DNA from: JBCCCJ01 sp039029315
GTDB taxonomy: Bacteria; Bacteroidota; Bacteroidia; J057
Assembly (NCBI GenBank): GCA_039029315.1
Contig: JBCCGK010000006.1
Coordinates: 118,595-182,594, forward strand
Direction: 5' to 3'
Length of the DNA: 64,000 nucleotides
A program made the translations under genes and the position numbers. Below the pieces are notes generated by a model that made no database searches, was not told where the DNA came from, and saw only the letters and a list, made by a program, of their open reading frames with translations. Shown here piece after piece: positions 51,780-60,531 of this stretch (position 1 is its first letter; every line of letters begins with the position of its first letter).

Positions 51780-52415
51780 ATGACGACTTTAGAACTTTTT
51801 TTGCACTTCCTGATTGGCCTTGGCGTCAGTTTTTTGGGAGCACTCCCGCTGGGAATTGTGAACTTGTCGGTCGTGGATGTTACTGCCAATGAGAATTTTC
51901 GGGCGGGCTTGAATTTGTCTTTTGGTGCCTCTATCATTGAGGTCATTCATTTTTTGCTGGCATTTTGGCTAGGTGCTTTGGTCATAGAATTATTGGAGGG
52001 AAATGTATATGTACAGGTCTTTGTTGTGGTCCTGTTTGTGTCCATTGGTTTGCTTTATTTTTTCAAAAAAAGAAAAGAAGAAGCAAAATGTCCGGCATAC
52101 CAGCTGTCCAATTTTCTGAAAGGCATTGTTCTCTCTGCGATCAATCCACAAGCCATTCCCTTTTGGGTCTTTGTCATTGCTGGCTTGAATTCTTCAGGAT
52201 GGGTAATGCTGGATGAAATGGCTGGATTGCAATGGATGTTGATCTTCCTCTTAGGGGTATGGGCTGGTAAAATTCTGGCTCTGGTCCTGTTTGGCAAACT
52301 GAGTCTTCTGATTGTCAGCAAACTGAGTTCTATTAGCGGCTGGATGAACAAAATCATCGGAGGCGTTCTTTTCCTCATTGCTGGATGGCAAATGATCCAC
52401 TTATTCACCGCCTAA
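51780..52415 (+). CDS. LysE-family amino-acid/metabolite exporter
   Basis: A 211-aa inner-membrane protein with six hydrophobic segments: FLIGLGVSFLGALPLGIVNL (first helix with the typical ALPLGIVNL replacing GP.PG), FGASIIEVIHFLLAFWLGAL, VFVVVLFVSIGLLYFF, SAINPQAIPFWVFVIAG, MLIFLLGVWAGKILALVLFG and MNKIIGGVLFLIAGWQMIHLF. The order, the NPQAIPFW motif and the short hydrophilic loop (KKRKEEAKC) fit LysE/RhtB-type translocators that export basic or other amino acids. Substrate unknown. The gene is alone, 10 bases from the converging next gene's stop. Confidence 0.8.
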   Translation: MTTLELFLHFLIGLGVSFLGALPLGIVNLSVVDVTANENFRAGLNLSFGASIIEVIHFLLAFWLGALVIELLEGNVYVQVFVVVLFVSIGLLYFFKKRKEEAKCPAYQLSNFLKGIVLSAINPQAIPFWVFVIAGLNSSGWVMLDEMAGLQWMLIFLLGVWAGKILALVLFGKLSLLIVSKLSSISGWMNKIIGGVLFLIAGWQMIHLFTA

Positions 52416-52425
52416 GCCTATCTCA

Positions 52426-53880
52426 TCATTTTTGACCTAATTGCTCCAATTGTTCCTCTAACCAGGAACGGTTTGCCATGATGTCAAGGGTTTGCATCTG
52501 GAGTAGAATCTTCTGAATGCGTTGCTGGCGTACGCGCTCTGCCAGAAATTGATACTTGTCAGCCAGAGCACAAAGTTTTTTGGCTACTTTGAGAAAATTC
52601 AAATGATTGGTCCGGTTCTCTGTGGGCATCTCTTTGTTCCGGATCAAAAAATGTCGAAAGGAGTTGATCTGGTACATCAATCCGTCAAAATCCCGACTTT
52701 CGAAGTAAATGCGAATCAACAGGTGACGCGCACTGATTTGATAGTGTATATCTGTGAATTTGATGGCTTGTAGCAAGCGAATCGCGGCTTGTTTCCGATC
52801 TGTTTCAGCATAGAAGGCAGCCAAACTGTATTGATAGACATTGGCACCATGAGGCGGAATAATACGTTCCTTATAGGTTTCCAGAAAGCTTTCTACCCAT
52901 TCATAGGCCTTGAATCGCAATCCAACAGTGACGATATTTTTGAAATCCGTATGTGCCAATTCGCTATTGTACAGAATCACCTGATTACTCAATAAGCGCT
53001 GATACAATTCGAACAATTCCTGAATCCACTCCTGTTTTCCCTGATTGATCCGACGAATGCAATAGTTCTGGGCATATTTGTACATGGCCCGGACTTCTTC
53101 TGGCGAAAACAATTGGAAAGTATGTTCCAATACCTCCAGCAGATCGTGATAGCAAGTAGCTTCCTCTGGTTCAGCCAGGGTCAAAAAAATATGGTAGTAC
53201 ACATTGATCACAGGAATCTGTCTAAAGGCATGATCTGCCTCAGACAACATCAAGCGAATCTCCGGCATCAGGGGCAAGGCAGCGTCTGTGTTCAGGATGT
53301 TTTTTCGATTCAGAACCTCACAGCTTTCTCTCAACTTGACGGCCAAATAGTAGGCATCCAGATTCTTCAGCTTCCGGTGCAGGCTGTCATCAAAGGTCCG
53401 AACCCACTGATGGCCAAAATGATCATTGTCGCATTCTGCCAAAGACAAGTTCATCCGCAACCAGGCTTCGTCTCTATATGGAATCTTTGCAATCCGTTTT
53501 TCCAGAGCTTTTTTTTCAATCTGATATAAATCTTTCGCGCCACGACGCGTGAGTTGCTGAAGAAAAATCAAAGATTCTTCTTCTACTGAGTTGGCTGTTG
53601 CTTCTATCGCCAGGAACTTTCTAAGTAATCTGTACAAAAAAGAGTTCAGGTCCCTGATTCTTTGTGGGTCATAGGGCTGATTCGGGAATAGATTCCGGGA
53701 GATCTGTGGATTTGCAAGTGCTTCATTTTCCCAATCTCCGACATACTGCTGGAGATATGTGGCCAGTTGACTCAGCTTCTTTTTCTTGTTGAAATAAGGA
53801 GAAGAAACAAAGTCAAAAAACCGATGCCATTCCTGTCCACTAAGCGTACGAATCAAGCGAATCAGTTTGTTTGAAGACAT
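52426..53880 (-). CDS. Helical-repeat protein of unknown function (484 aa)
   Basis: A soluble, signal-less protein with a strongly helical, TPR-like pattern throughout. It opens MSSNKLIRLIRTLSGQEWHRFFDFVSSPYFNKKKKL, has LNSFLYRLLRKFLAIEA near residue 85 and a repetitive second half (YQYSLAAFYAETDRKQAAIRLLQAIKF). The same opening and length occur in many uncharacterised Saprospiria-type proteins, as far as I recall; no function is known. A -7 element (TACGTTTG) precedes it by 32 bases. Confidence 0.65.
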   Translation of the reverse strand: MSSNKLIRLIRTLSGQEWHRFFDFVSSPYFNKKKKLSQLATYLQQYVGDWENEALANPQISRNLFPNQPYDPQRIRDLNSFLYRLLRKFLAIEATANSVEEESLIFLQQLTRRGAKDLYQIEKKALEKRIAKIPYRDEAWLRMNLSLAECDNDHFGHQWVRTFDDSLHRKLKNLDAYYLAVKLRESCEVLNRKNILNTDAALPLMPEIRLMLSEADHAFRQIPVINVYYHIFLTLAEPEEATCYHDLLEVLEHTFQLFSPEEVRAMYKYAQNYCIRRINQGKQEWIQELFELYQRLLSNQVILYNSELAHTDFKNIVTVGLRFKAYEWVESFLETYKERIIPPHGANVYQYSLAAFYAETDRKQAAIRLLQAIKFTDIHYQISARHLLIRIYFESRDFDGLMYQINSFRHFLIRNKEMPTENRTNHLNFLKVAKKLCALADKYQFLAERVRQQRIQKILLQMQTLDIMANRSWLEEQLEQLGQK

Positions 53881-53911
53881 GTGCTGTGTAATTCAAAGAT
53901 GAAAATGAATA

Positions 53912-53919
53912 CAAACGTA
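53912..53919 (-). promoter_or_regulatory. -7 promoter element TACGTTTG
   Basis: An exact TAnnTTTG on the minus strand, 32 bases before the ATG of the 484-aa protein gene; no TTG at the -33 distance, only TTTT. Confidence 0.4.
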
Positions 53920-54084
53920 AATTATAGATTTTATGGATTTAAAAGCACTGATTGACAATTTTTTACAAAAGGTTTAAGCAAAAATTATTCTCGTAAATAT
54001 AGATAATTGTAATTTTTTTCACTCTGATCGACAGCTATACTTGTATCGTCAACAAACGAATCATCAGCTAAATCAAGATCGACT

Positions 54085-56622
54085 ATGGAAAAGCTATACA
54101 GATACTATACAAGCGGGATCATACTGCTGTTCTTCCTTTCAGGACAATCAGCGAAGGGGCAATCTTTCATTCCGGCAGGCAATACGCTGGATATCGGAAA
54201 CATCCGAACCCATGCCTGGGCAGATGGTCATCTTTTTCATGATACGAGTGAGGTGCAAGGGTATATTCTTCCAACTGCTGGCTTTGAGTTCCCCAAGGAT
54301 ACAGGCCGCATGCTCATCCATATTGGGGGAATGTGGGTCTCAGGCACACGCTCCCTTCCTTCTTCCACATTGGGCCTGGGCATTCATGGGTGGGGACCTA
54401 TACAAGGGAGTGGCAGAGACTTTTGGCCAGGCCCATTGACAAATCAGACAGCCTTAACTGATACCAACACAGTCGTAGCATACAACCAGGTCTGGAAAAT
54501 AACGCGTACCCAAATCGACTCTTTCAAGGCGGATTTCCTGGACAATGGGGTCATAGACCACCCCCACCTCTATCCCCTTGTCTACAATTGGCCAGCCATC
54601 GGCGCTGATGCAAATGGAGACACTGTACGAGCTGTGTCTGCTGATGGATGCACCTTCTATCTTGCACCATTTGTGGATGTCAATGGTAATCCCACCGACT
54701 ACAATCCTGATCAGGGAGATCATCCCAGGATGCAGGGAGATGAGATGTTGTGGTGGGTGTTTAATGACATCGGGCCAGGATCAGACCGTTATTCCACTTC
54801 TTCGGGCATGGGATTGGAGTTTCATGTGAGCATGTATGCCTATGACCAACCTACAGAACTGTTGAGCAATGGCCTGTACGTCGATTATGTGATGATCAAT
54901 CGAAGTTCTCATAGCTGGGAGGATGTTCGATGGGGAAGTTGGACGGATCTTGGAATCGGAAACCCATTTGATGACTTCGCAGGAGTTGATTCCCTCAACC
55001 ATATGATCATCGGCTACAATGCTAACAACACGGATGACACTACGGGCAATTCGGATCTAGCCTATCCTGGAATAGCTCCGGCAGTAGGAATAAAAATACT
55101 CGGCGGTCCATTGGCAGATCTAAATGATGGGGTGGACAATGATCGAGATGGACAAATCGATGAAATCGGAGAGCAAATAGGCTTGAGTAATTTTTCTTTG
55201 TATCAAAATGACTTCACGCCTTATGGTAACCCGGATGGCAATGATTCTCTCCACCAATATGTCACATATCTTCACTCTCAAGACAAGACGGGGACTTCAT
55301 TTGTGGACAATTACGCAAATGGGGGAGATGGAGATGGACGCGCTGCCAATAGTCCTGGACCTGCTACCAATTTCCCTTTTTCAGGAGATGTCTGTTCTTC
55401 CACTGGTTGGACCATGAGCAATGCCAGTATGACTCCTACTGATTATCGCTTGTTGGGTGTCATGGGTCCCTTCACCCTCTCGCCTGGTGAGGTCAATCAA
55501 GCAAGCCTGCTATATGCTGCTGCTCAAGATGATGCTGACCATATCGGATCTGTTTGCGAGCTATACCCCACCATGGATTCCCTGCTATTCTATTATGAGG
55601 CCCCAGTTCTCGGGTGTGCGCCAGCCAATCTTGTGTATCCTGGCGACACTGACCATGATCAAATTGCCAACGCCTGGGACCTATTGCCGATCGGTGTGAC
55701 ATATGGATCATCTGGTCCGTTGCGTCCCAATGCCACAACCACCTGGCTTGGGCAAGCAGCAGATGCGTGGGGAGACAGTCTTGCCAATGGCGTAGATATC
55801 AAGCATGTTGATAGCAATGGCGATGGAATGATTGATGCACAAGACAAGGAGGCAATCAGCCTGAATTATGCCTTGCAGCATACCAGTCAAAAGACATCTG
55901 ACAGCAATGGCGTCCCTCTACTGGCTGATTTTTCCCCTGGTCCATACACTCCTGGAGACAGCATCCATGTTCAGATCAAACTTGGGAATATGGATACACT
56001 TGCTCAGGATATTTACGGTATCGCTTTCTCTGTCTCTTATGATACCAGCCTGGTCAGTCCAGATGGTCTGGAAGTCTCATTCTCCTCCTCCTGGATTGGA
56101 ACAGAAGGATCAGATTTGCTCACCCTGTCTCACAACCAATTTGACAAGGGACAAATCGATATCGCTGAAGTCAGAATTGATCAAACAGATGTGAGTGGCT
56201 TTGGACAAATCGCCTCCATGATTGTGGTGTTGGATGATGATATTGCAAAAAAAGATATGGAATTCAGCTTGCACATTCAGGGAGATGCCCGCTTGATCAA
56301 TGCCAAAGAAGAGCTTGTTCCGATGCGTCTTCAGACTACTCAGGCCAATGTTTCGACAACAAAAGTGTCCTCCCTCCATGTGCAGGAGCTAGACATATTT
56401 CCCAATCCGGCCTCACAAGTGGTTATGATCCAATCTAGCAAGACCAAGATAAAGGCGGTCAGTCTTTGGGACCTATCAGGCAAGCGACTATATCAGACAT
56501 CTGTCCGTAATGGAAGCGATCCAACACAATTGGATGTTTCCTTCTATGCAAACGGATTGTATATTCTGCGCATAGAGACCCAGGATGGCATCATCAGCAG
56601 CAAGCTTCATATTTTTCACTAA
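54085..56622 (+). CDS. T9SS cargo protein with dockerin-like and cohesin-like segments
   Basis: An 845-aa secreted protein. The signal peptide runs to about residue 27 (GIILLFFLSGQSAKG). The first 500 residues are strand-rich, with WWVFNDIGPGSDRYSTSSGMG and an acidic motif DGVDNDRDGQIDEIGE near 346, a thrombospondin type-3-like calcium loop. Residues about 575-590 (VDSNGDGMIDAQDKEAI) form an EF-hand/dockerin-like repeat; about 614-725 (PYTPGDSIHVQIKLGN, GIAFSVSYDTSLVS) resemble a cohesin domain. The C-terminal 78 residues are a type A sorting domain (LDIFPNPASQVVMIQS, ANGLYILRIETQDG). It is unrelated to the giant array except for the sorting signal. Function unknown; calcium binding and surface location are inferred. 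Confidence 0.83.
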   Translation: MEKLYRYYTSGIILLFFLSGQSAKGQSFIPAGNTLDIGNIRTHAWADGHLFHDTSEVQGYILPTAGFEFPKDTGRMLIHIGGMWVSGTRSLPSSTLGLGIHGWGPIQGSGRDFWPGPLTNQTALTDTNTVVAYNQVWKITRTQIDSFKADFLDNGVIDHPHLYPLVYNWPAIGADANGDTVRAVSADGCTFYLAPFVDVNGNPTDYNPDQGDHPRMQGDEMLWWVFNDIGPGSDRYSTSSGMGLEFHVSMYAYDQPTELLSNGLYVDYVMINRSSHSWEDVRWGSWTDLGIGNPFDDFAGVDSLNHMIIGYNANNTDDTTGNSDLAYPGIAPAVGIKILGGPLADLNDGVDNDRDGQIDEIGEQIGLSNFSLYQNDFTPYGNPDGNDSLHQYVTYLHSQDKTGTSFVDNYANGGDGDGRAANSPGPATNFPFSGDVCSSTGWTMSNASMTPTDYRLLGVMGPFTLSPGEVNQASLLYAAAQDDADHIGSVCELYPTMDSLLFYYEAPVLGCAPANLVYPGDTDHDQIANAWDLLPIGVTYGSSGPLRPNATTTWLGQAADAWGDSLANGVDIKHVDSNGDGMIDAQDKEAISLNYALQHTSQKTSDSNGVPLLADFSPGPYTPGDSIHVQIKLGNMDTLAQDIYGIAFSVSYDTSLVSPDGLEVSFSSSWIGTEGSDLLTLSHNQFDKGQIDIAEVRIDQTDVSGFGQIASMIVVLDDDIAKKDMEFSLHIQGDARLINAKEELVPMRLQTTQANVSTTKVSSLHVQELDIFPNPASQVVMIQSSKTKIKAVSLWDLSGKRLYQTSVRNGSDPTQLDVSFYANGLYILRIETQDGIISSKLHIFH

Positions 56623-56767
56623 GAATTTCCCCGCCACCAATAATGATACATGAAGCTTAGTCGGGCATGTCGATTGCAGGCAGACCTCTCCCCACAAAAG
56701 AGATTTCTCTTGTACTCGACATGATCCCTATTCCAAAGTTCCATTTCCCTATTTCAACTCTCTTGCC

Positions 56768-56775
56768 TACCTTTG
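56768..56775 (+). promoter_or_regulatory. -7 promoter element TACCTTTG before the cyclophilin gene
   Basis: An exact TAnnTTTG 34 bases before ATG 56809. It overlaps the first codons of the longer open frame (56773), which supports the shorter start. Confidence 0.45.
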
Positions 56776-56808
56776 TGGGATTATTTTTTTACCAACAATT
56801 CATCCCAA

Positions 56809-57258
56809 ATGGCAAGCGCTGAAATCCATACCGAAAAGGGAGTCATGAAGGTCAACTTCTATGACAATGACGCTCCCGGAACTGTCAAAAACTTTCTCGA
56901 TTTATCCAAAAAAGGATTTTATGATGGACTGACCTTCCATCGAGTCATCCCCAACTTCGTGATCCAGGGCGGCTGCCCACAAGGAACAGGAAGAGGTGGA
57001 CCTGGCTACCAAATCCCCTGTGAATTGGATGGTGGCAATCAGTTTCACGATCGCGGAGTGTTGTCCATGGCTCATGCAGGTCGCAATACAGGCGGATCGC
57101 AATTTTTTATCTGCCATAGCCGAGCAGGAACAGCTCACCTTGACCGGAACCATACATGCTTTGGGAAGGTAGTAGAAGGTGTTGAAATAGTCGATGCCAT
57201 TCGTGCAGGAGACAAAATCACCAAGATTGTGGTGACTGAAGATATGGCTGCTGTTTAG
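56809..57258 (+). CDS. Peptidyl-prolyl cis-trans isomerase, cyclophilin type
   Basis: A 149-aa cytoplasmic isomerase of proline bonds. The whole protein is one cyclophilin domain: ASAEIHTEKGVMKVNFYDND, FHRVIPNFVIQGG (catalytic Arg in FHRV), GGPGYQIPCELD, MAHAGRNTGGSQFFICH and HLDRNHTCFGKVVEGVEIVD. The tryptophan that binds cyclosporin in eukaryotic forms is replaced, as usual in bacteria. ATG 56809 yields the standard length and no export signal; the 12-codon extension overlaps a promoter element. It converges on the CocE gene with a shared terminator. Confidence 0.93.
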   Translation: MASAEIHTEKGVMKVNFYDNDAPGTVKNFLDLSKKGFYDGLTFHRVIPNFVIQGGCPQGTGRGGPGYQIPCELDGGNQFHDRGVLSMAHAGRNTGGSQFFICHSRAGTAHLDRNHTCFGKVVEGVEIVDAIRAGDKITKIVVTEDMAAV

Positions 57259-57281
57259 TACAAAAGCTTAAACCGATAGAT

Positions 57282-57318
57282 GTAAAAGGGCAGGATAATC
57301 TGATTTCTGCCCTTTTAC
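57282..57318. terminator. Bidirectional terminator between cyclophilin and CocE genes
   Basis: A perfect 12-bp stem, GTAAAAGGGCAG (57282-57293) against 57307-57318, with a 13-base loop. A-runs on one arm and T-runs on the other let it act for both converging genes. Confidence 0.7.
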
Positions 57319-57324
57319 CATTGC

Positions 57325-59160
57325 TCATCCCTCCACTGGCAGATCAATCCTGGACATGTATTGGGTCGAATGTAGCACAGCGATCTCTGTATCTTTAGGG
57401 GTAATCGCTGCAAAATGATCTCGATCTCCCAATGTGATAGCGATTCTGATTTTGCTGCCCGCCTGTATTTGGTAAGAAGTAGGCAATAAGTCAAAGGTCA
57501 GTTCAGTGGATTTACCTGGAATCAATGCCTGGGCTTCTTCCTGTTTATAGGATCGGTAGGGAACCACATCTTGATAAGCAGGGGTTTGGCTGAACGCCCG
57601 ATGAACAGCCCTCAACATGCCTTCGGTGATATACTTCACTTTACCAGAAGCAGTCACTTCTTCCAGATAAGCAAAACATGCCAGATCCAGACTATTGGCC
57701 TGAATCCATAAAGTAAGCATAGGGTGGCCCGTGATGGTTTTGGAATCAGAAAGAGGGGCGGAATCAAAGCATAAGGCTTTTTGGTTATGCTGTTTGAGTC
57801 GCGGATATCCATGTGGTGTTCGCAACTTACCGACCATGGATCGCCAACGAGTTTTGGTGCCGGTACCCAGATTCACTTCGTAGAGGTAGCTCGATTCACT
57901 GATATGGGTGGGTTGTTCCCGGCTCAAGATGTGTTTATCCTGGAAGAACCAGCGTTCCGTTTCCACAGATTGGGGAGGCCATTGCTCAGCCTGCTTCCAC
58001 TGTTCCGCATTCATCGAGAAATAATGTACAGCAGGCTCCTGCTCAATACCCGTATCTCTTCCCTTGAGGTGCCGATCAAAGAATTTGAGCAATTCGCCCA
58101 GATGATCGAAGGCTACTTTGCCACCATGTCCCGGACTGATATGCATGCGTCCCCGATGCTCCCAAGGCCCCAACAACAGTTTGGACTCAGGATGACTCAG
58201 GTTGAGGTATCTCCGAATGGCTGCGTGCTGATAGGTACCGTCCCACCATCCACTATAACAATAGACCGGGATATTCGCTTCATTGATTTTCTGAAAATAG
58301 GAACTTGGGCTGAAGACATCGATGGATTTGCCTGAAGCTTCATCGAATACATCGTCCCGGTATTGGACTTCCTGAGCCTTGATGTGAATGTCTACATTGG
58401 CCCTTCGTTCGATCATCGCTGCTTTCAAGGCTTTTCGATCGCCATTGACCGGTAATACGCCCCGCACCAGTAATCTGAGCAATGGGTTTTTCAGCGGAAT
58501 TTTGTTCTTATCCAACTGCCGATTGGAATAGCCCCAATTCTCGGTGAACCATGAAAAGGGAACGCCCCCTGGCAGAGCAATGTCTTCATACACATCAAAA
58601 ACCGAGAACAAGAGTGCGAGTGCTTTAAACGCAGGATGTCCACGCGTCGCCAGGAATTCGGATGCCGTAGCACTGTATGAAATTCCAATGCCACCGACAT
58701 TCCCATTCGACCATTGTTGTTTGCAAATCCAATCCAGAATTTCCACCCCATCCTGCACTTCGTCTTCTGTCCACGGATGCGCTCGACTCCCAAAAGAAGC
58801 ACCAGATCCACGGGCATCCACACTGACAAAAGCATAGCCTTGGCGGACGATTTCACGAATGCGATCCCCATCTGGCCCGAGTAATCCTAAGGTAAAACGG
58901 TCCAGTGGGAAGATCAGTTTAGGCACACGCCAGTAACGCGTTTGATGGATCAGCGAAGGGAGTTGAGTTCCCTGAGGAAGATCTTTCGGCAAATAGACAC
59001 TGACAGCTATTCGAACGCCATCCCGCATCCGGACATAGGTACACTGTCTTTCAATGGCATTATATTGTCGATGCTGCTCATAGGGGTATACCACCGGGTC
59101 TCCTCCTTCTCCTGCCCCTCGTGCAGGAATCCCTCCAAGCGTTTTGGTTTCTTTACTCAT
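57325..59160 (-). CDS. CocE/NonD-family hydrolase (S15-type alpha/beta hydrolase)
   Basis: A 611-aa cytoplasmic alpha/beta hydrolase. The core has YVRMRDGVRIAVSVYLP, RYWRVP, VSVDARGSG and the nucleophile elbow GGIGISYSA with Ser 161; Asp in CYSGWWDGTYQHAA and His in GPWEHRGRMH are the other triad candidates. The C-terminal 230 residues form the jelly-roll X-Pro dipeptidyl-peptidase C-like domain (LTLWIQANSLDLACFAYLEE, TELTFDLLPTSYQIQAGSKIRIAI). Members cleave acyl esters, amides or prolyl dipeptides; substrate not predictable. Its ATG overlaps the stop of the preceding FAD-oxidase gene as ATGA, so both are translated together and may share a substrate pathway. Confidence 0.88.
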   Translation of the reverse strand: MSKETKTLGGIPARGAGEGGDPVVYPYEQHRQYNAIERQCTYVRMRDGVRIAVSVYLPKDLPQGTQLPSLIHQTRYWRVPKLIFPLDRFTLGLLGPDGDRIREIVRQGYAFVSVDARGSGASFGSRAHPWTEDEVQDGVEILDWICKQQWSNGNVGGIGISYSATASEFLATRGHPAFKALALLFSVFDVYEDIALPGGVPFSWFTENWGYSNRQLDKNKIPLKNPLLRLLVRGVLPVNGDRKALKAAMIERRANVDIHIKAQEVQYRDDVFDEASGKSIDVFSPSSYFQKINEANIPVYCYSGWWDGTYQHAAIRRYLNLSHPESKLLLGPWEHRGRMHISPGHGGKVAFDHLGELLKFFDRHLKGRDTGIEQEPAVHYFSMNAEQWKQAEQWPPQSVETERWFFQDKHILSREQPTHISESSYLYEVNLGTGTKTRWRSMVGKLRTPHGYPRLKQHNQKALCFDSAPLSDSKTITGHPMLTLWIQANSLDLACFAYLEEVTASGKVKYITEGMLRAVHRAFSQTPAYQDVVPYRSYKQEEAQALIPGKSTELTFDLLPTSYQIQAGSKIRIAITLGDRDHFAAITPKDTEIAVLHSTQYMSRIDLPVEG

Positions 59161-60479
59161 GTGCTGTGAATGTTCAAGCGTTGCGATTGGAGGGAGCGAA
59201 TATAGCCATAGGGATCAAGTTCACGAATGACTTGCTGAAATTTGGGCAAATCCGGATACATTTTTTTCAAGCTTTCCCCGGAGAGACGCACATCTTTGGT
59301 GAGATAGATTCGGCCACCACAATCGAGCAAGAGTCGATCCAGGGTATCCAAAAAGGGAAATAACTTATCTGAAATGGGGAAATCGAGGGTCAGCGTATAC
59401 CCCGCTAAGGGGAAGGAAAGCATTTGTGTCTCGTTTCCCATCAATTTCAGCACAGAAAGAAAGGAGCCCAATCTAGCTTTTCGCATACGATTGAGGATAT
59501 CCGGGATGACGGTCTTCCCAGCTGAGCGGGGAATCACAAGCTGATACTGAGTAAATCCTCGTTTGCCATAGACCCGATTCCAGTGATGAATGTTGTCCAG
59601 GGGATAAAAGAAAGGATCATAACTGCTAATTTTATGGACCTCCTTCTTCAGCTGCTTGTGATAATAAAGAAAATTAAATGCGCCGATGCTCCAGGGATTC
59701 AATACAAATGCGGGAAAATCAATAGGAACTGCAATCGCTTTGGCAGCGGGCAACCGAAGGGGATCTTTCTCCCAGGGGGTTCCTTGCACCTCCTCCAGAC
59801 TGGCGTGCTCGCCGTAGGACAAGATACTCCGGCCTTGCCGTTTTCCTCCAGATACAGTGTCAATCCAGGCCACAGAATAGGTAGCAGCCTTGGTTTCATC
59901 CATCAATGCCATGATTTCTTCCAGATTCCCGGCCTTGCTGGAAATGCTATTGATGGCAGACGTCTGGATGGGTTTGAGGCGAATAGACAAAGACAGAATC
60001 ATGCCTGTCAATCCCATGCCGCCCAGCGTGGCCCAGAACACGTCGGGATGTTCTGTCCGAGAGCAATTGAGCACCTCTCCCTTCGCCGTCAGAAGTTGAA
60101 AGTGGTGGACGTACTGCGAGATCGACCCCTCGGTATGATGGTTCTTGCCATGCACATCGGAAGCCAGCGCCCCTCCCAGAGAGACAAACTTGGTTCCTGG
60201 CGTAACTGGCGGAAACCAGCCTTTAGGAACCATGACTCTTAGCAAGTCTTCATAGGTCAGGCCGCTTTCGCATGTCAGAATCCCTGTTTGCGGATCGAAT
60301 GCCAAAAAGCGATTCAATCGCTGACTCCCTATCATTCGCTCTCCCAATGAAGCGTCCCCATAACAGCGCCCCATGCCTCTGGGAATCCAGCTACTCTGTC
60401 CATTGATGAGCTGTCCAGGCGCATACTGCTGTACAGGTCCATCTACGACCGGATATTTGCCCCAATTGCTGACTTTCAT
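59157..60479 (-). CDS. FAD-binding oxidoreductase, DprE1/aldonolactone-oxidase-like
   Basis: A 440-aa oxidoreductase with an N-terminal VAO-type FAD domain: WIPRGMGRCYGDASLGERM (PP-loop region), LTCESGLTYEDLLRVMVPKG, FVSLGGALASDVHGKNHH and GSISQYVHHFQLLTAKGEV, ending with a C-terminal cap (YTLTLDFPISDKLFPFLDTL, RIYLTKDVRLSG). This is the pattern of DprE1 (decaprenyl-phosphoryl-ribose 2'-oxidase) and of aldonolactone oxidases. No DprE2 partner lies nearby, so a sugar-alcohol or lactone substrate is equally possible. ATG 60479 lies four bases after a consensus promoter element, implying a leaderless transcript. It is the first gene of a two-gene operon with the CocE hydrolase. Confidence 0.85.
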   Translation of the reverse strand: MKVSNWGKYPVVDGPVQQYAPGQLINGQSSWIPRGMGRCYGDASLGERMIGSQRLNRFLAFDPQTGILTCESGLTYEDLLRVMVPKGWFPPVTPGTKFVSLGGALASDVHGKNHHTEGSISQYVHHFQLLTAKGEVLNCSRTEHPDVFWATLGGMGLTGMILSLSIRLKPIQTSAINSISSKAGNLEEIMALMDETKAATYSVAWIDTVSGGKRQGRSILSYGEHASLEEVQGTPWEKDPLRLPAAKAIAVPIDFPAFVLNPWSIGAFNFLYYHKQLKKEVHKISSYDPFFYPLDNIHHWNRVYGKRGFTQYQLVIPRSAGKTVIPDILNRMRKARLGSFLSVLKLMGNETQMLSFPLAGYTLTLDFPISDKLFPFLDTLDRLLLDCGGRIYLTKDVRLSGESLKKMYPDLPKFQQVIRELDPYGYIRSLQSQRLNIHST

Positions 60480-60483
60480 CTGG

Positions 60484-60515
60484 CAAAGGTACAATCAGAA
60501 ATGCGCTTGTGTCAA
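60484..60515 (-). promoter_or_regulatory. Consensus promoter for a leaderless transcript (TTG-N21-TACCTTTG)
   Basis: On the minus strand TTG (60515-60513), 21 bases, TACCTTTG (60491-60484): both elements match the Bacteroidota consensus. The ATG begins four bases after the last G, so transcription should start at or next to the start codon. Confidence 0.6.
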
Positions 60516-60531
60516 TGACTGTTCCCTAATC

